The notes under the pieces are model-generated. The model was not told the origin of the DNA. It did no database searches and saw only the letters and a program-made list of their open reading frames with translations. The position numbers were made by a program, and so were the translations under genes. Positions 25,565-34,516 of a stretch of DNA of 64,000 nt are shown piece by piece. This stretch comes from an uncultured Gammaproteobacteria bacterium (GTDB taxonomy: Bacteria > Pseudomonadota > Gammaproteobacteria > Enterobacterales > Psychrobiaceae), in the NCBI GenBank assembly GCA_937139475.1, contig CAKZQF010000047.1, positions 1 to 64,000 on the forward strand. Direction: 5' to 3'. The first letter of the stretch is position 1. The number at the start of each line of letters is the position of its first letter.

Positions 25565-25933
25565 ATGAAACTATTAGCTATCGCATTACTATCAACACTT
25601 ACTCTAGGTACAGCAACCGCAAACGCAGCCACTTATAAATTTGTTGCCGCTGATAACAGCAAAACAACCCAACTTTGTATCGCTGCTGGTAGCAATAAGC
25701 TCATGCAGTATCGTACTACCGTAAAAGAGTTAGGCGTAACGGAAAGATATTCTGCAAATACAGTGACATGCAACGGCGCAAACATCGCATCTTTTGCAGC
25801 AAAATATGATGCTATGCGTACAGCAAAACACATTAACAAATTCAGAAGAGGCAGCGTTGCAATTACGGATTTAGCGTTAAGTAAAGAAAATAAAGCGAAT
25901 GATGATAAGGTCATTATTGTTACAGTAAACTAA
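25565..25933 (+). CDS. exported DUF3718 protein
   Basis: A 122-residue protein beginning at ATG 25565 with GGAG just upstream; the nine-codon upstream extension is not needed. The signal peptide covers residues 1-22 (cleavage after ANA). The mature part has TQLCIAAGSNKL and VTCNGANIASFAAKYDA, the two-cysteine pattern of DUF3718, a family of small periplasmic proteins common in Shewanella and Colwellia. Function unknown. Possible iron control is suggested by the upstream region. Confidence 0.8.
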   Translation: MKLLAIALLSTLTLGTATANAATYKFVAADNSKTTQLCIAAGSNKLMQYRTTVKELGVTERYSANTVTCNGANIASFAAKYDAMRTAKHINKFRRGSVAITDLALSKENKANDDKVIIVTVN

Positions 25934-26091
25934 CAGCCAGCTCTCAAAACAGTAATGAGTATGCTCAAGCACTAAGGTGCTTGGGTTTACTTGCGTTTAG
26001 AATATTTTACCTAGCTTTACATTAGCATTAAGTTTATTTACAAAGCATTGCGTCTAATAATTTCCATTAATACAAACTGGGAATAAATTAG

Positions 26092-27444
26092 ATGAGAATA
26101 CCTCTCACTTCAGCACCAAAAATAATACTACCGTTACTTACTGTGTTTGGTTTAGCAGCTTGTGGCAGCTCAAGCAGTGACCAAAACACAACAAACGATA
26201 GCACCACGATTCAACTTTACAACGCCTCCGCCAATAGCTCAGCAATCACCTTATCTGTAGATGATAGTAGCTTGTTGAGCAATATAAAATTTAGCGATGC
26301 CTCAACCACCTATGATATTGAGTCGACAACCTATGATATTAGCGTTAGCGCAAATGATGCCCAAGGTGATGAGCAAGACATTATTGAACAACCAGTAACC
26401 TTAGCCTCTAATCAACATAACCTATTTGTGATGCATGGCGATTTCTCCAATACCCCAGAATTAACCCAGTATGTCATTAACTACCCAACACTAGAAACCG
26501 ATGAAGTGAACCTGATATTCACCAACTTTTCCGATATAGGTAGTGATTACAACCTCTATATCGGTGTAAAAGATGCCGAATTTGAGCAAGCACAGTTGAT
26601 AGGAACACTGGCCAAGAATCAGCTTAGCCAGGCACAAAGCTTTGTTGAAAACGATTATGTTATTTATCTAACCGATGCAACAGATACGCTGGTGTTTACT
26701 TCGCAAGACATGCCACTGTACTGGCAAAATACCTATATTATCGCGTTACGGGATCATTTTGGCCCAGGAGCCCCGGCATTGGCAGTCGATGTATTAACAA
26801 CCTCAACAACGGTTAACAGCTACAACGACGTTAATGCTGAAGCTGAGTTTAGGGTTATTAATGCTTACGATGGGCTAGACAGCCTGACATTCAAAACCGA
26901 CGCTAGTAATGGGCAGCAAATCATACAGACCCTCGATTACAATCAAAGCTCTGAATTTCATGAAGTTAGTTTTGGGGATTTCCAGCTTTCGTTATCCACC
27001 AGCGATGATGAATTGCTGGTAAATAACATGTTATTTACCCTAAACCAAAACGAAACAAAGACGGTGGTGCTTTATAATAATGAATCGGGCGATGTTAGCG
27101 GTACGATTATAGAGCAGGATGTAAGGCCCCGTGCCTTTGAGCACGAGTTAACATTGTTTAATGCAACTTTTGATTACGCTGAGGTCGATTACTACTTTGT
27201 CGCCAGCGATGCGACGATTGAAACAACCCCCTATCACATCAGTTCAGTAGAGTTTGAGGAAATTAAACAGTTTATTATTCCAGATGGAGAATATCAGATA
27301 AAGGTTGTACATCAGGATGAGCAAGATAACCTTACGCTTTTGTTCCAATCGCAGCCCATCGAGTTAACTCAGAGTAACTACATGCTAATTTTGCAAAAAG
27401 ATCCAGCATCTAGCTATGGATATCAACTAAATATAAGTCAATAA
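26092..27444 (+). CDS. DUF4397 outer-membrane-type lipoprotein
   Basis: A 450-residue lipoprotein. The lipobox GLAAC places the acylated Cys at residue 24, followed by Gly-Ser, which does not signal inner-membrane retention. A Ser/Asn/Thr linker leads to repeated beta-sandwich units of DUF4397 type (IQLYNASANSSAITLSVDD, FRVINAYDGLDSLTF, LTLFNATFDYAEVDYY), about three to four copies. Such proteins are surface or periplasmic with an unknown binding role. It is alone between the DUF3718 gene and the convergent zinc receptor, and ends in a shared terminator. Confidence 0.85.
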   Translation: MRIPLTSAPKIILPLLTVFGLAACGSSSSDQNTTNDSTTIQLYNASANSSAITLSVDDSSLLSNIKFSDASTTYDIESTTYDISVSANDAQGDEQDIIEQPVTLASNQHNLFVMHGDFSNTPELTQYVINYPTLETDEVNLIFTNFSDIGSDYNLYIGVKDAEFEQAQLIGTLAKNQLSQAQSFVENDYVIYLTDATDTLVFTSQDMPLYWQNTYIIALRDHFGPGAPALAVDVLTTSTTVNSYNDVNAEAEFRVINAYDGLDSLTFKTDASNGQQIIQTLDYNQSSEFHEVSFGDFQLSLSTSDDELLVNNMLFTLNQNETKTVVLYNNESGDVSGTIIEQDVRPRAFEHELTLFNATFDYAEVDYYFVASDATIETTPYHISSVEFEEIKQFIIPDGEYQIKVVHQDEQDNLTLLFQSQPIELTQSNYMLILQKDPASSYGYQLNISQ

Positions 27445-27446
27445 TT

Positions 27447-27481
27447 AAAAAAGGCGGTATGTCACCATATCGCCTTTTTTG
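27447..27481. terminator. bidirectional terminator between the DUF4397 lipoprotein and the zinc receptor
   Basis: AAAAAAGGCGGTATG pairs with CATATCGCCTTTTTT (one G-T pair) around a TCAC loop; A-run and T-run on either side. Confidence 0.88.
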
Positions 27482-27495
27482 TTACTTAGTAATTT

Positions 27496-29586
27496 TTAGA
27501 AGCTCCAGCGCACGCCTAATTTTGCACTTATCCCAGGTAATGGCGCCTGTTCTTTGATAAATGAACTGTGAACTTGAGCCGATTCATCTAGCAGGTTATT
27601 GACTTTAAAGTAGTACTTAAGCTGGCTAGCCTTAAACTGTTGCTGCTTGGTAATGTTAAATCCTAGCAAGGTATAACCTTTAGTAACTGTTTCATTAACC
27701 GCTATTTTAGACTGTTTAGCATAGTAAGAAGCATTAAGCATAAATTGCCAATCTTGAAGCTCATATACCACTTCCGAGCCAATTCTCGTCGGTGGCACTC
27801 GAGGTAAGTATCCTCCAGATTTTAACCGTATCTCTGTCGCATCAGCAAAAACATTAACCGCTAAGTTATCGTTAACGAAATAATTCAATTGCAACTCAGC
27901 ACCACGAACCGTAACGCCTGCTTGTTGATATTGATAAATCGGTAGCCCATCACCAGCGAGCTCAACAAACTCTTGATAAGCAAAGTTGCTAACATCACTG
28001 TAATATAATGAGCTTGCGAAACTAAAGCTTTCACTATTAAATTGCCACCCAAGATCCACGGTATTCGCATCTTCTGTATCGAGTAAGTTAAACTCGCTAC
28101 TTGGCTTATACAGTGCATTACCGTTATCACTTGCCATGGTAAAGTATGCACCCACATCAAAGGTAGATGTGCCTAAATGCTCACCAAATGAAAACAACTC
28201 TGCCGCACTTAAAGCACGTTGGCTATGATTTAAATTCACCAACACACTGTGCTGTGAATTAACTTGCCAGTTTAAACCAGTGGACCAACTTACCGGATGA
28301 AAGCTAACACTGTCCAATACGTTTGGTATTTCTAATTCAGGTGTTACCTTGACGTGCTCAACTCGTGCACCAACGTGCCATTTAATCTTCTCAAATTGAC
28401 GCTGCGATGTTGCATAAATAGCCGTTGATTCACTGATTGCAGGGGCCGAACTGGCCTCTTCGCCAATAGGTTCCATATCGGAAGTTTGCCAATGAACCCC
28501 GGCAACGCCTTGCCAACCTTTTATCCATTGATGGTGCAATTGCAACTTGACTTCACTGCTCACATTATCAACCTGAGTAGCAATATGTTCATGTTCAATT
28601 TCTTGTAATTGATAATCCGTGTGAGCCATTTTTAACGATATCTCGCTAATACCCAATGGCAAATTATACCAATGACTCTGTAAAGCAATACGCTGTTGTT
28701 TTGTATCAACGTAAGGCAACAATTCATCATGATGTTCATCTTCATGGTGTTCATCTTCATGATGTTCATCTTCATGATGTTCATCTTCATGATGTTCATC
28801 TTCATGATGCTCATCATGGCCAATTAAACCATAGGTTGATGTTAACGAGCCGAAAGAAATACCAAAACGAAAATCATCTTCAATATAGCTACTACCTAGC
28901 GTGATACCATGACCTTTCGCTTGGCTATTTTCAATCTTACGGTGCTCTTGAGGTATTGTTGTCTCATCGGCATCGCGAACAAAAGCATCACCATAGAATG
29001 CAAAATTTCCGTGGCTGGCACGAATATTTGCGTTAGCACTTTTCTCATTATCGCCGCTATTTAGACTGGCCTGAATATCACCGCTGGCCTCTTCAACTAA
29101 TTGGCTAGGAATGCGCTGATCAATAACGTTCACCACGCCGCCTATGGCTCCACTACCATGGAGCAGCGTTGCTGGTCCTCGTAAAATCTCAATTTGAGTA
29201 GCACTGCTTGTTTCACTACTTACTTGATGATCAGGAGATAAGCGAGATGCATCACCGCTATCCAGACCGTTTTGCATGATCTTTATACGTGCGCCATCTA
29301 ATCCTCGAATAATAGGACTAGATGAGCTTGGGCCAAAATAATTAGCATGAATGCCCGGTGTCATTTTTAACGTTTCACCCAGGCTGCTCGATTGCATTAA
29401 ATCGAGTTGTTCTTGCTCTATCAGTGTCGATGACATTAATGAATCAAGATCACTGCGCAACAATTGCACCCGAGATTTTACTTCTATTGTTTCAACTTCT
29501 TTTGACTCAACTTTGGTTTGTGCATCCACCTGACTCGTTAAAAACAAACTCGCTGTCAAACACAATGAAAACCGACTAACTACCAT
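27496..29586 (-). CDS. TonB-dependent receptor, zinc-uptake (ZnuD-like) type with His-rich loop
   Basis: A 696-residue outer-membrane receptor with a signal peptide (cleavage near VDA, residue 22). The plug includes IIRGLDGARIKIMQNGLDSG and GPATLLHGSGAIGGVVNVID; the C-terminus is VRWSF. In the barrel an exposed loop holds repeated EDEHH units (six, about 32 residues rich in His, Glu and Asp), as in zinc receptors such as Neisseria ZnuD. Two Zur-type palindromes upstream (29607-29619 and 29635-29647) support zinc-controlled expression. GGAAGG precedes the ATG. Zinc is the inferred ligand; another divalent metal cannot be excluded. Confidence 0.88.
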   Translation of the reverse strand: MVVSRFSLCLTASLFLTSQVDAQTKVESKEVETIEVKSRVQLLRSDLDSLMSSTLIEQEQLDLMQSSSLGETLKMTPGIHANYFGPSSSSPIIRGLDGARIKIMQNGLDSGDASRLSPDHQVSSETSSATQIEILRGPATLLHGSGAIGGVVNVIDQRIPSQLVEEASGDIQASLNSGDNEKSANANIRASHGNFAFYGDAFVRDADETTIPQEHRKIENSQAKGHGITLGSSYIEDDFRFGISFGSLTSTYGLIGHDEHHEDEHHEDEHHEDEHHEDEHHEDEHHDELLPYVDTKQQRIALQSHWYNLPLGISEISLKMAHTDYQLQEIEHEHIATQVDNVSSEVKLQLHHQWIKGWQGVAGVHWQTSDMEPIGEEASSAPAISESTAIYATSQRQFEKIKWHVGARVEHVKVTPELEIPNVLDSVSFHPVSWSTGLNWQVNSQHSVLVNLNHSQRALSAAELFSFGEHLGTSTFDVGAYFTMASDNGNALYKPSSEFNLLDTEDANTVDLGWQFNSESFSFASSLYYSDVSNFAYQEFVELAGDGLPIYQYQQAGVTVRGAELQLNYFVNDNLAVNVFADATEIRLKSGGYLPRVPPTRIGSEVVYELQDWQFMLNASYYAKQSKIAVNETVTKGYTLLGFNITKQQQFKASQLKYYFKVNNLLDESAQVHSSFIKEQAPLPGISAKLGVRWSF
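28731..28820. repeat. in-frame 15-bp tandem repeat encoding His/Glu/Asp-rich loop
   Basis: Five full 15-base units (GATGTTCATCTTCAT on the plus strand, the second with one A to G change) followed by a degenerate sixth. On the minus strand each unit encodes one pentapeptide of the EDEHH series. Because the period is a multiple of three, copy-number change would lengthen or shorten the metal-binding loop without a frameshift. Confidence 0.95.
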
Positions 29587-29606
29587 AACAACCTTCCAAA
29601 ATAAAT

Positions 29607-29619
29607 GTTATAACATAAC
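29607..29619. promoter_or_regulatory. second Zur-type operator (one mismatch)
   Basis: GTTATAACATAAC fits the Zur core GTTATANTATAAC with a single mismatch in the right half. It lies 20 bases before the zinc receptor start and 28 bases from a perfect copy. Confidence 0.65.
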
Positions 29620-29634
29620 ACAACATGCCTTTAT

Positions 29635-29647
29635 GTTATATTATAAC
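29635..29647. promoter_or_regulatory. Zur box (perfect core palindrome)
   Basis: GTTATATTATAAC is a perfect match to the gammaproteobacterial Zur core GTTATANTATAAC and is symmetric around its central base. It sits about 48 bases upstream of the zinc TonB receptor start, suited to repression by zinc-loaded Zur. Confidence 0.8.
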
Positions 29648-29784
29648 ACTAAGTTGTCAACCATTTTTGCTACCACTTAGCAAAAATCAAGCCTATACCA
29701 TTTGATAAGCCCTAAAACATGGAGATTTTGCGCTACAAAGGGTAAAATTTGCCAAACTAAAGAATCCCATAAGGAATAGCACTA

Positions 29785-31230
29785 GTGACGACCTCCAAGA
29801 AGAAAGCCAAACCACAAACCCCAAACAACGTTTCAATTTCAGCTCATTACGATGCTATCGTCATTGGTACGGGACCTGGTGGTGAAGGTGCGGCCATGGG
29901 ACTATCTAAGCAAGGTAAAACCGTAGCGGTTATCGAACGCGCACCAGAAGTTGGTGGCGGCTGTACCCACTGGGGAACAATCCCATCTAAAGCACTGCGC
30001 CATTCAGTATCTCGTGTCGTTGAATTCAAAAAGAGTGGATTTGACCTAAACAGCAATGTGAGTGAAAAAATAACATTCCAAAGCATTCTAAAACACACCG
30101 AACGTGTCATAAAAGATCAGGTTGATCTACGCAAAGGCTTTTACGTTCGTAATAACTGCCCTATTTACCGCGGCGAAGCCAGCTTTGTAACCAACAAAAT
30201 TTTAGCCATTCGCAATGCGGCAGGCGAAGTAGAACACATTGGTGCTGAACAGATAGTTATTGCAACAGGCTCGCGTCCATATCGTCCAAGCGATGTTAAT
30301 TTCAATAGCAGACGCATTTATGACAGTGACACTATTTTATCCTTAGACCACCAACCAAAGAGTATTATCATTTATGGTGCGGGTGTTATTGGTTCTGAGT
30401 ACGCCTCTATCTTCCGCGGGCTTGGTTTACGGGTCGATTTAATCAATACCCGTGATCGCTTGCTATCATTCCTGGACACAGAGGTTACTGACTCATTGTC
30501 TTATCACTTCTGGAATAGCGGTGTTGTGATTCGCAATAGTGAGTCTTACGAGAAAATCACCGAAACAGAGCATGGTGTTGAAGTGCATTTAGAGTCTGGT
30601 AAGAAAATGCGTGCCGACTGTTTACTATTTGCCAATGGCCGCACAGGTAACACCAATACCCTTGGGCTTGAAAATATTGGCCTAAAAGCGAATTCACGTG
30701 GTCAAGTAGATGTTAATGAGCATTATCAAACCACGGTGGACAATATTTACGCCGTTGGTGATGTAATTGGCTACCCATCACTAGCCAGCGCTGCATATGA
30801 CCAAGGCCGTATTGCTGCAAAGGCAATGATTAGCGGCAATAACGAAGGTGAACTGACTCGTGATATTCCTACCGGTATCTATACCATTCCGGAAATCAGC
30901 TCAGTGGGTAAAACGGAACAAGAGCTAACTGAACTAAAAGTCCCTTATGAAGTTGGTCGTGCGCAGTTCAAACACTTAGCTCGTGCGCAAATTGGTGGCG
31001 TAAACGTTGGCTTTTTAAAACTGCTATTCCACCGTGATACCAAGCAGCTACTCGGTATACACTGTTTTGGCGAACGCTCATCCGAGATCGTTCATATCGG
31101 CCAAGCGATCATGGAGCAAAAAGGCGAAGGCAATAACATCGAGTATTTTGTTAATACGACCTTTAACTACCCGACCATGGCCGAAGCTTATCGTGTGGCA
31201 GCATTAAACGGATTAAACCGCCTATTTTAG
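29785..31230 (+). CDS. sthA: soluble pyridine nucleotide transhydrogenase SthA
   Basis: A 481-residue FAD enzyme that moves electrons between NADPH and NAD+, mostly draining NADPH. FAD-binding [16 protein letters not shown]-binding [13 protein letters not shown] and a C-terminal dimerisation domain are in order. At the disulfide site the sequence is [13 protein letters not shown]: the second cysteine of lipoamide dehydrogenases is Thr, as is normal for SthA. Start is GTG 29785 with AAGGAA eight bases upstream. The gene is convergent with a glutathione transferase gene across a strong hairpin. Confidence 0.95.
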   Translation: MTTSKKKAKPQTPNNVSISAHYDAIVIGTGPGGEGAAMGLSKQGKTVAVIERAPEVGGGCTHWGTIPSKALRHSVSRVVEFKKSGFDLNSNVSEKITFQSILKHTERVIKDQVDLRKGFYVRNNCPIYRGEASFVTNKILAIRNAAGEVEHIGAEQIVIATGSRPYRPSDVNFNSRRIYDSDTILSLDHQPKSIIIYGAGVIGSEYASIFRGLGLRVDLINTRDRLLSFLDTEVTDSLSYHFWNSGVVIRNSESYEKITETEHGVEVHLESGKKMRADCLLFANGRTGNTNTLGLENIGLKANSRGQVDVNEHYQTTVDNIYAVGDVIGYPSLASAAYDQGRIAAKAMISGNNEGELTRDIPTGIYTIPEISSVGKTEQELTELKVPYEVGRAQFKHLARAQIGGVNVGFLKLLFHRDTKQLLGIHCFGERSSEIVHIGQAIMEQKGEGNNIEYFVNTTFNYPTMAEAYRVAALNGLNRLF

Positions 31231-31236
31231 CGTAAC

Positions 31237-31269
31237 CGGATGCTGGCGCATGTAACGCACCAGCATCCG
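31237..31269. terminator. strong hairpin between sthA and the GST gene (no clear U-tract)
   Basis: CGGATGCTGG pairs with CCAGCATCCG around a 13-base loop that may pair further at GCG/CGC. It lies seven bases after the sthA stop. No T-run follows on either strand, so it may stabilise 3' ends or terminate inefficiently. Confidence 0.55.
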
Positions 31270-31275
31270 CTTACA

Positions 31276-31914
31276 TTATTCATATAATGCTAAGCTTATC
31301 CCTTCTACTTCACACACCTTGACGACGGCAGGTTGCTTGACCAATTGCCGTAGATAACGCGCCAAATTTGGTAGCGACATTGGTGGCTTCGCAATTTCAT
31401 CTGCCCAAATTGCCAACATCAACAAGTAAAAATCACAAATGCCAACAGTTTCGCCGACAAAAAAGTCATTATCAGCAATTTCTTTATCTAATAACACAAA
31501 GATTTCATGAATTCGGCGTTCCTGATTAGCAATAATATCAGGATAAACCGCTGCATCGCTGGCATGTTTTTGAGGATAGAAGTAAATCATTAATTCTGTT
31601 TGCAATGTATTGGTTAGGTAGGTTAACCATTGCAATGCTTTAGCTCTGTCTGGCGAACCTATTGGCGGAACGAGTTTAGCCTGAGGGTGCTGCTCTGCCA
31701 AAAACCAACAAATAGCAGAACTTTCAAAAAGCACACTATCGGCATAGGTTAATGTCGGAATACGTCCTGCGGGGTTAAGCCTTAAATATTCAGTATTTTT
31801 TTGGGCTTGGCGCTTGCGATCAACAAGAATGAGCTCATAGTTGACTTCCAGTTGTGCCAGGACAAAATGCGGTGCTAGGCTGGCGTTCAGAGGGTAGTAA
31901 TACAGCTGATACAT
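31276..31914 (-). CDS. glutathione S-transferase family protein
   Basis: A 212-residue cytosolic protein with an N-terminal thioredoxin-like domain (residues 1-77, with NPAGRIPTL and FESSAICWFLAE, the latter the glutathione gamma-glutamyl binding ESxAI motif) and an all-helical C-terminal domain (about 88-205, GETVGICDFYLLML with the N-capping Asp). The Tyr/Ser catalytic residue near the N-terminus is not obvious; Tyr5, Tyr6 or Asn9 are candidates. Substrate unknown. Followed upstream by a DksA-like gene on the same strand (28-base gap). Confidence 0.85.
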   Translation of the reverse strand: MYQLYYYPLNASLAPHFVLAQLEVNYELILVDRKRQAQKNTEYLRLNPAGRIPTLTYADSVLFESSAICWFLAEQHPQAKLVPPIGSPDRAKALQWLTYLTNTLQTELMIYFYPQKHASDAAVYPDIIANQERRIHEIFVLLDKEIADNDFFVGETVGICDFYLLMLAIWADEIAKPPMSLPNLARYLRQLVKQPAVVKVCEVEGISLALYE

Positions 31915-31942
31915 TGACGATACTCGCTAGGAAAAGTGAGTA

Positions 31943-32272
31943 TTATATATCACGTTTACTCGCACATTTGATGCAAAGCTGGGTATAAGGTAAAATTTTT
32001 AACCTTTCTATATTGATAGTTTCACCGCAGTCATCACAAAACTCATAGTCGCCTTCTTTCATGCGATGTAAAGCAAGGTTAACCAGTTGCAACTCACGGC
32101 GCACTTCATTACCAAGCGCATCCATTACTTCATCATTTTCACGCTCTTGTGCTTGCTCTGACCAATCCGAATTGGCCTCAGTGGTTACATGGTTTTTAAT
32201 CCGCTCCAGCTTCTCTGAGAGTTCTTGCTGTAGCGCAAGTAACTGCTGGCGAATATCATTAAACTGTCCCAT
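31943..32272 (-). CDS. DksA/TraR-family C4 zinc-finger protein
   Basis: A 109-residue protein with a helical coiled coil (about 5-72) and a C-terminal zinc finger with Cys79, Cys82, Cys100 and Cys103 (CDDC, CIKC). It is shorter than DksA (about 150) and lacks the acidic Asp-x-x-Asp-Ala coiled-coil tip of that protein (here NDEVMDALGNE offers a partial match). It probably binds RNA polymerase like TraR and other small paralogues. Start ATG 32272 follows AGGT. Position between cysQ and GST suggests a loose minus-strand cluster. Confidence 0.85.
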   Translation of the reverse strand: MGQFNDIRQQLLALQQELSEKLERIKNHVTTEANSDWSEQAQERENDEVMDALGNEVRRELQLVNLALHRMKEGDYEFCDDCGETINIERLKILPYTQLCIKCASKRDI

Positions 32273-32310
32273 AAATCACCTATCCATATTATTAAGGTTT
32301 TAATTATAGA

Positions 32311-33120
32311 CTATTCGCTTGGTTGGTTAACTATATCCGCCCAAGGTAAAGCTAAGTCGCCGCATACAATAAAATTGGGATTGGCGAGTGTGTCACGCAA
32401 ATTATATGTTAAGCGATTTAGTGACAAGTCACTAATATCACCACCAGCCTCATGCAAAATACAATGCGCTGCACCTGTATCCCATTCACCAGTGGGCCCT
32501 ACTCGCATATAAAAGTCAGCACCACCTTGTGCTACCAAACACGCTTTAAGTGTTGCACTTCCCATGGGCACTAATTCATATTCAAATTTATCACTAACCC
32601 GAGATAACACCGTTTCTTCAGATTGACGTAAACTAACCGCTATCTTAATTTTATCGTGCGGTCCATCATTGATATGAATAGGCGATAAGCCATCGCTGTC
32701 CCGTCTGAACGCGCCCTTGCCTTCACTTGCCATGTAGCAACGATCATGCATTGGCGCATAAATAATACCTAACTTTGGCTGATGGTTGTCAATAAGCGCA
32801 ATAGCCACAGCAAAATCATCACTTGCAGCAACAAATTCTTGTGTGCCATCAAGGGGATCAATCAACCAATATCGCGGCCAGCTTTGACGCTGTGCAATTT
32901 CTTGCTCGGTCGATTCTTCTGACAAAATAGGAATATTGGGTGTTAATGCTTTAAGCGCCTTACAAATAATATCATTAGCAGCATAATCAGCACTGGTAAC
33001 CGGTGACTGATCATCTTTAGTAAAGGATTCAAATTGCCCTTGTAAATAACAACGTTTTATTTCTGCGCCAGCATCGCGCGCAATTTTTTCCACTGCCAGA
33101 GTAAGTTCACATAAGTCCAT
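32311..33120 (-). CDS. cysQ: 3'(2'),5'-bisphosphate nucleotidase CysQ
   Basis: A 269-residue Mg-dependent phosphatase of the inositol monophosphatase superfamily that converts PAP to AMP, preventing inhibition in sulfate assimilation. Metal-site motifs are in order: LSEES, then WLIDPLDGTQEF, and the C-terminal GEWDTGAAHCIL. Start is ATG 33120, preceded by GGAGG seven bases away; the 20-codon upstream extension would overlap nudE. It lies 11 bases after nudE and is clearly cotranscribed with it, as in many gammaproteobacteria. Confidence 0.93.
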   Translation of the reverse strand: MDLCELTLAVEKIARDAGAEIKRCYLQGQFESFTKDDQSPVTSADYAANDIICKALKALTPNIPILSEESTEQEIAQRQSWPRYWLIDPLDGTQEFVAASDDFAVAIALIDNHQPKLGIIYAPMHDRCYMASEGKGAFRRDSDGLSPIHINDGPHDKIKIAVSLRQSEETVLSRVSDKFEYELVPMGSATLKACLVAQGGADFYMRVGPTGEWDTGAAHCILHEAGGDISDLSLNRLTYNLRDTLANPNFIVCGDLALPWADIVNQPSE

Positions 33121-33131
33121 CTTAGCCTCCG

Positions 33132-33686
33132 CTATAAATTTGCTCGCTGTTGTTGAGCCATTAACAAGGCTGCCACGCAACGAGCATCATTAAAGTCAGC
33201 GTGACACATTAGTTCGTCACTGTTATCAATATTCCACTCAAGTACTTCTAGCTCTTCGGGCTCATCACCGTCTAAACGCTCTGGATAGAGATCTTGGGCA
33301 ATAAATATATGCATGGTTGCACCAAAATAGGTGGGTGCCATCGCTAGCGATTTGAGCTGTGTAAAACGCTTAGCGCCATAACCTATTTCTTCTTTAAGCT
33401 CGCGGTTGGCAGCTTCTAAAGGTGTTTCATCTGGATCAATCAACCCTTTAGGAAACCCAAGTTCATAGCTGTGGGTCCCGCAGGAATATTCATTAATTAA
33501 TAGCATCGTTTCTGATGTAAGAAAAGGAACAACCATCACAGCACCACGACTGTTTGCTTTCATTCGCTCATAATCACGCTCAGCACCATTAGAAAAGCGT
33601 AGCTTTACCTGTTCAATCGAAAACAAACGACTTTGCGCACAGATTTTTGAAGATAATACTTGGGGCAACTCATTTTTTTGGCTCAT
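33132..33686 (-). CDS. nudE: ADP compounds hydrolase NudE (Nudix)
   Basis: A 184-residue Nudix hydrolase cleaving ADP-ribose, NADH, Ap3A and similar ADP compounds. The Nudix box is complete (from GLIDPDETPLEAANRELKEE to IG). Flanking family features are YERMKANSRGAVMVVP, YELGFPKG and MAPTYF. Start taken as ATG 33686 (MSQKNEL), with AAAGGA almost touching it. A TTG five codons earlier is an alternative. Upstream of cysQ in the same transcript, and 69 bases after gspN. Confidence 0.93.
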   Translation of the reverse strand: MSQKNELPQVLSSKICAQSRLFSIEQVKLRFSNGAERDYERMKANSRGAVMVVPFLTSETMLLINEYSCGTHSYELGFPKGLIDPDETPLEAANRELKEEIGYGAKRFTQLKSLAMAPTYFGATMHIFIAQDLYPERLDGDEPEELEVLEWNIDNSDELMCHADFNDARCVAALLMAQQQRANL

Positions 33687-33755
33687 ATCCTTTCCCGACA
33701 AACACCCTGCTTCTGGGTTTTATAAAAATAACGTGATTGGCTTACCTTAACAAGG

Positions 33756-34511
33756 CTAATTAAGTTGTTCTCGAAATTCAATAGGATAGCGACCTTCCTC
33801 ATCGGCTTCTATGCCATACTCCAACAACTGAACAAAAAGCTTTGGTGCATCACCAGGCGGCATGATTGTCCCATTTACCGCTAACTCATAATGACTCGAT
33901 AAAGTTGCAATAGCATCAATGCCAAGGCTATTAGTGGCCGATTCAGCAGTGGCAACTAAACTGCCCTGTTCACAATGCAAGTCAATGCTCGCAAGCTTAA
34001 TCGGCACTTGCCCCATCTCGTTACCAACGATTGCGTCTTTTGCAATAACTTTTGCCTCAAGTGTGTCACACCAAGGCTGACTATAAGCAAAATGGATTGC
34101 ATCTATTGATAAGTTACCACTTGCAGACATCCCCATTGGCAAAGGCGCTAAGGAAGTCAAATAGCTAATATTAGTCTTTAACGTTAAATCGCTAATTGAG
34201 AATATTTCGGTGGTCGCTCCTATTTTCCCCTTTCCGACAATATCACTGCCTCTATTACCAAACCAAATGTTAGCAGCAAGTGTTTGGCCAAATAGCTTAC
34301 TTGGCATAACCTGCCAGGTTAGTGCTTCCAAGGCAAAGGAATCCATTTGAACCGAAGTGGCTTTACCAGACCAAACAGTACCACTAACAGCACCAAGCTT
34401 TATATTCTCAGGAAGCGGTAATAGGCTTAAAGCAAAACGGGCTGGCGTCAGCGCAACCAAAAAAGCGCCATAGATAAATATAGCGAGAACAACGAATAGA
34501 ATTTTTTTCAC
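33756..34511 (-). CDS. gspN: type II secretion system protein GspN
   Basis: A 251-residue single-pass inner-membrane protein (helix about residues 4-24) with a periplasmic beta-rich domain, including AVSGTVWSGKATSVQMDSF and a later repeat of the same kind. GspN is an accessory, not universal, T2SS component. Last gene of the gsp operon, five bases after gspM. Length normal. Confidence 0.9.
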   Translation of the reverse strand: MKKILFVVLAIFIYGAFLVALTPARFALSLLPLPENIKLGAVSGTVWSGKATSVQMDSFALEALTWQVMPSKLFGQTLAANIWFGNRGSDIVGKGKIGATTEIFSISDLTLKTNISYLTSLAPLPMGMSASGNLSIDAIHFAYSQPWCDTLEAKVIAKDAIVGNEMGQVPIKLASIDLHCEQGSLVATAESATNSLGIDAIATLSSHYELAVNGTIMPPGDAPKLFVQLLEYGIEADEEGRYPIEFREQLN

Positions 34512-34516
34512 AATAA

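Noticed and set aside
25966..25983. CAAGCAC/GTGCTTG hairpin after the DUF3718 gene as a Rho-independent terminator
   Set aside because: Seven-bp stem but followed by GGTTTACTTG rather than a T-run; left unassigned.
28656..28904. Plus-strand His-rich ORF over the zinc receptor repeat
   Set aside because: It is the antisense of the 15-bp repeat within a well-supported TonB receptor gene; no ribosome-binding site or family.
29785..31230. Missing second redox cysteine in the flavoprotein as a defect, or a lipoamide dehydrogenase
   Set aside because: CTHWGT is normal for SthA, which does not use the disulfide.
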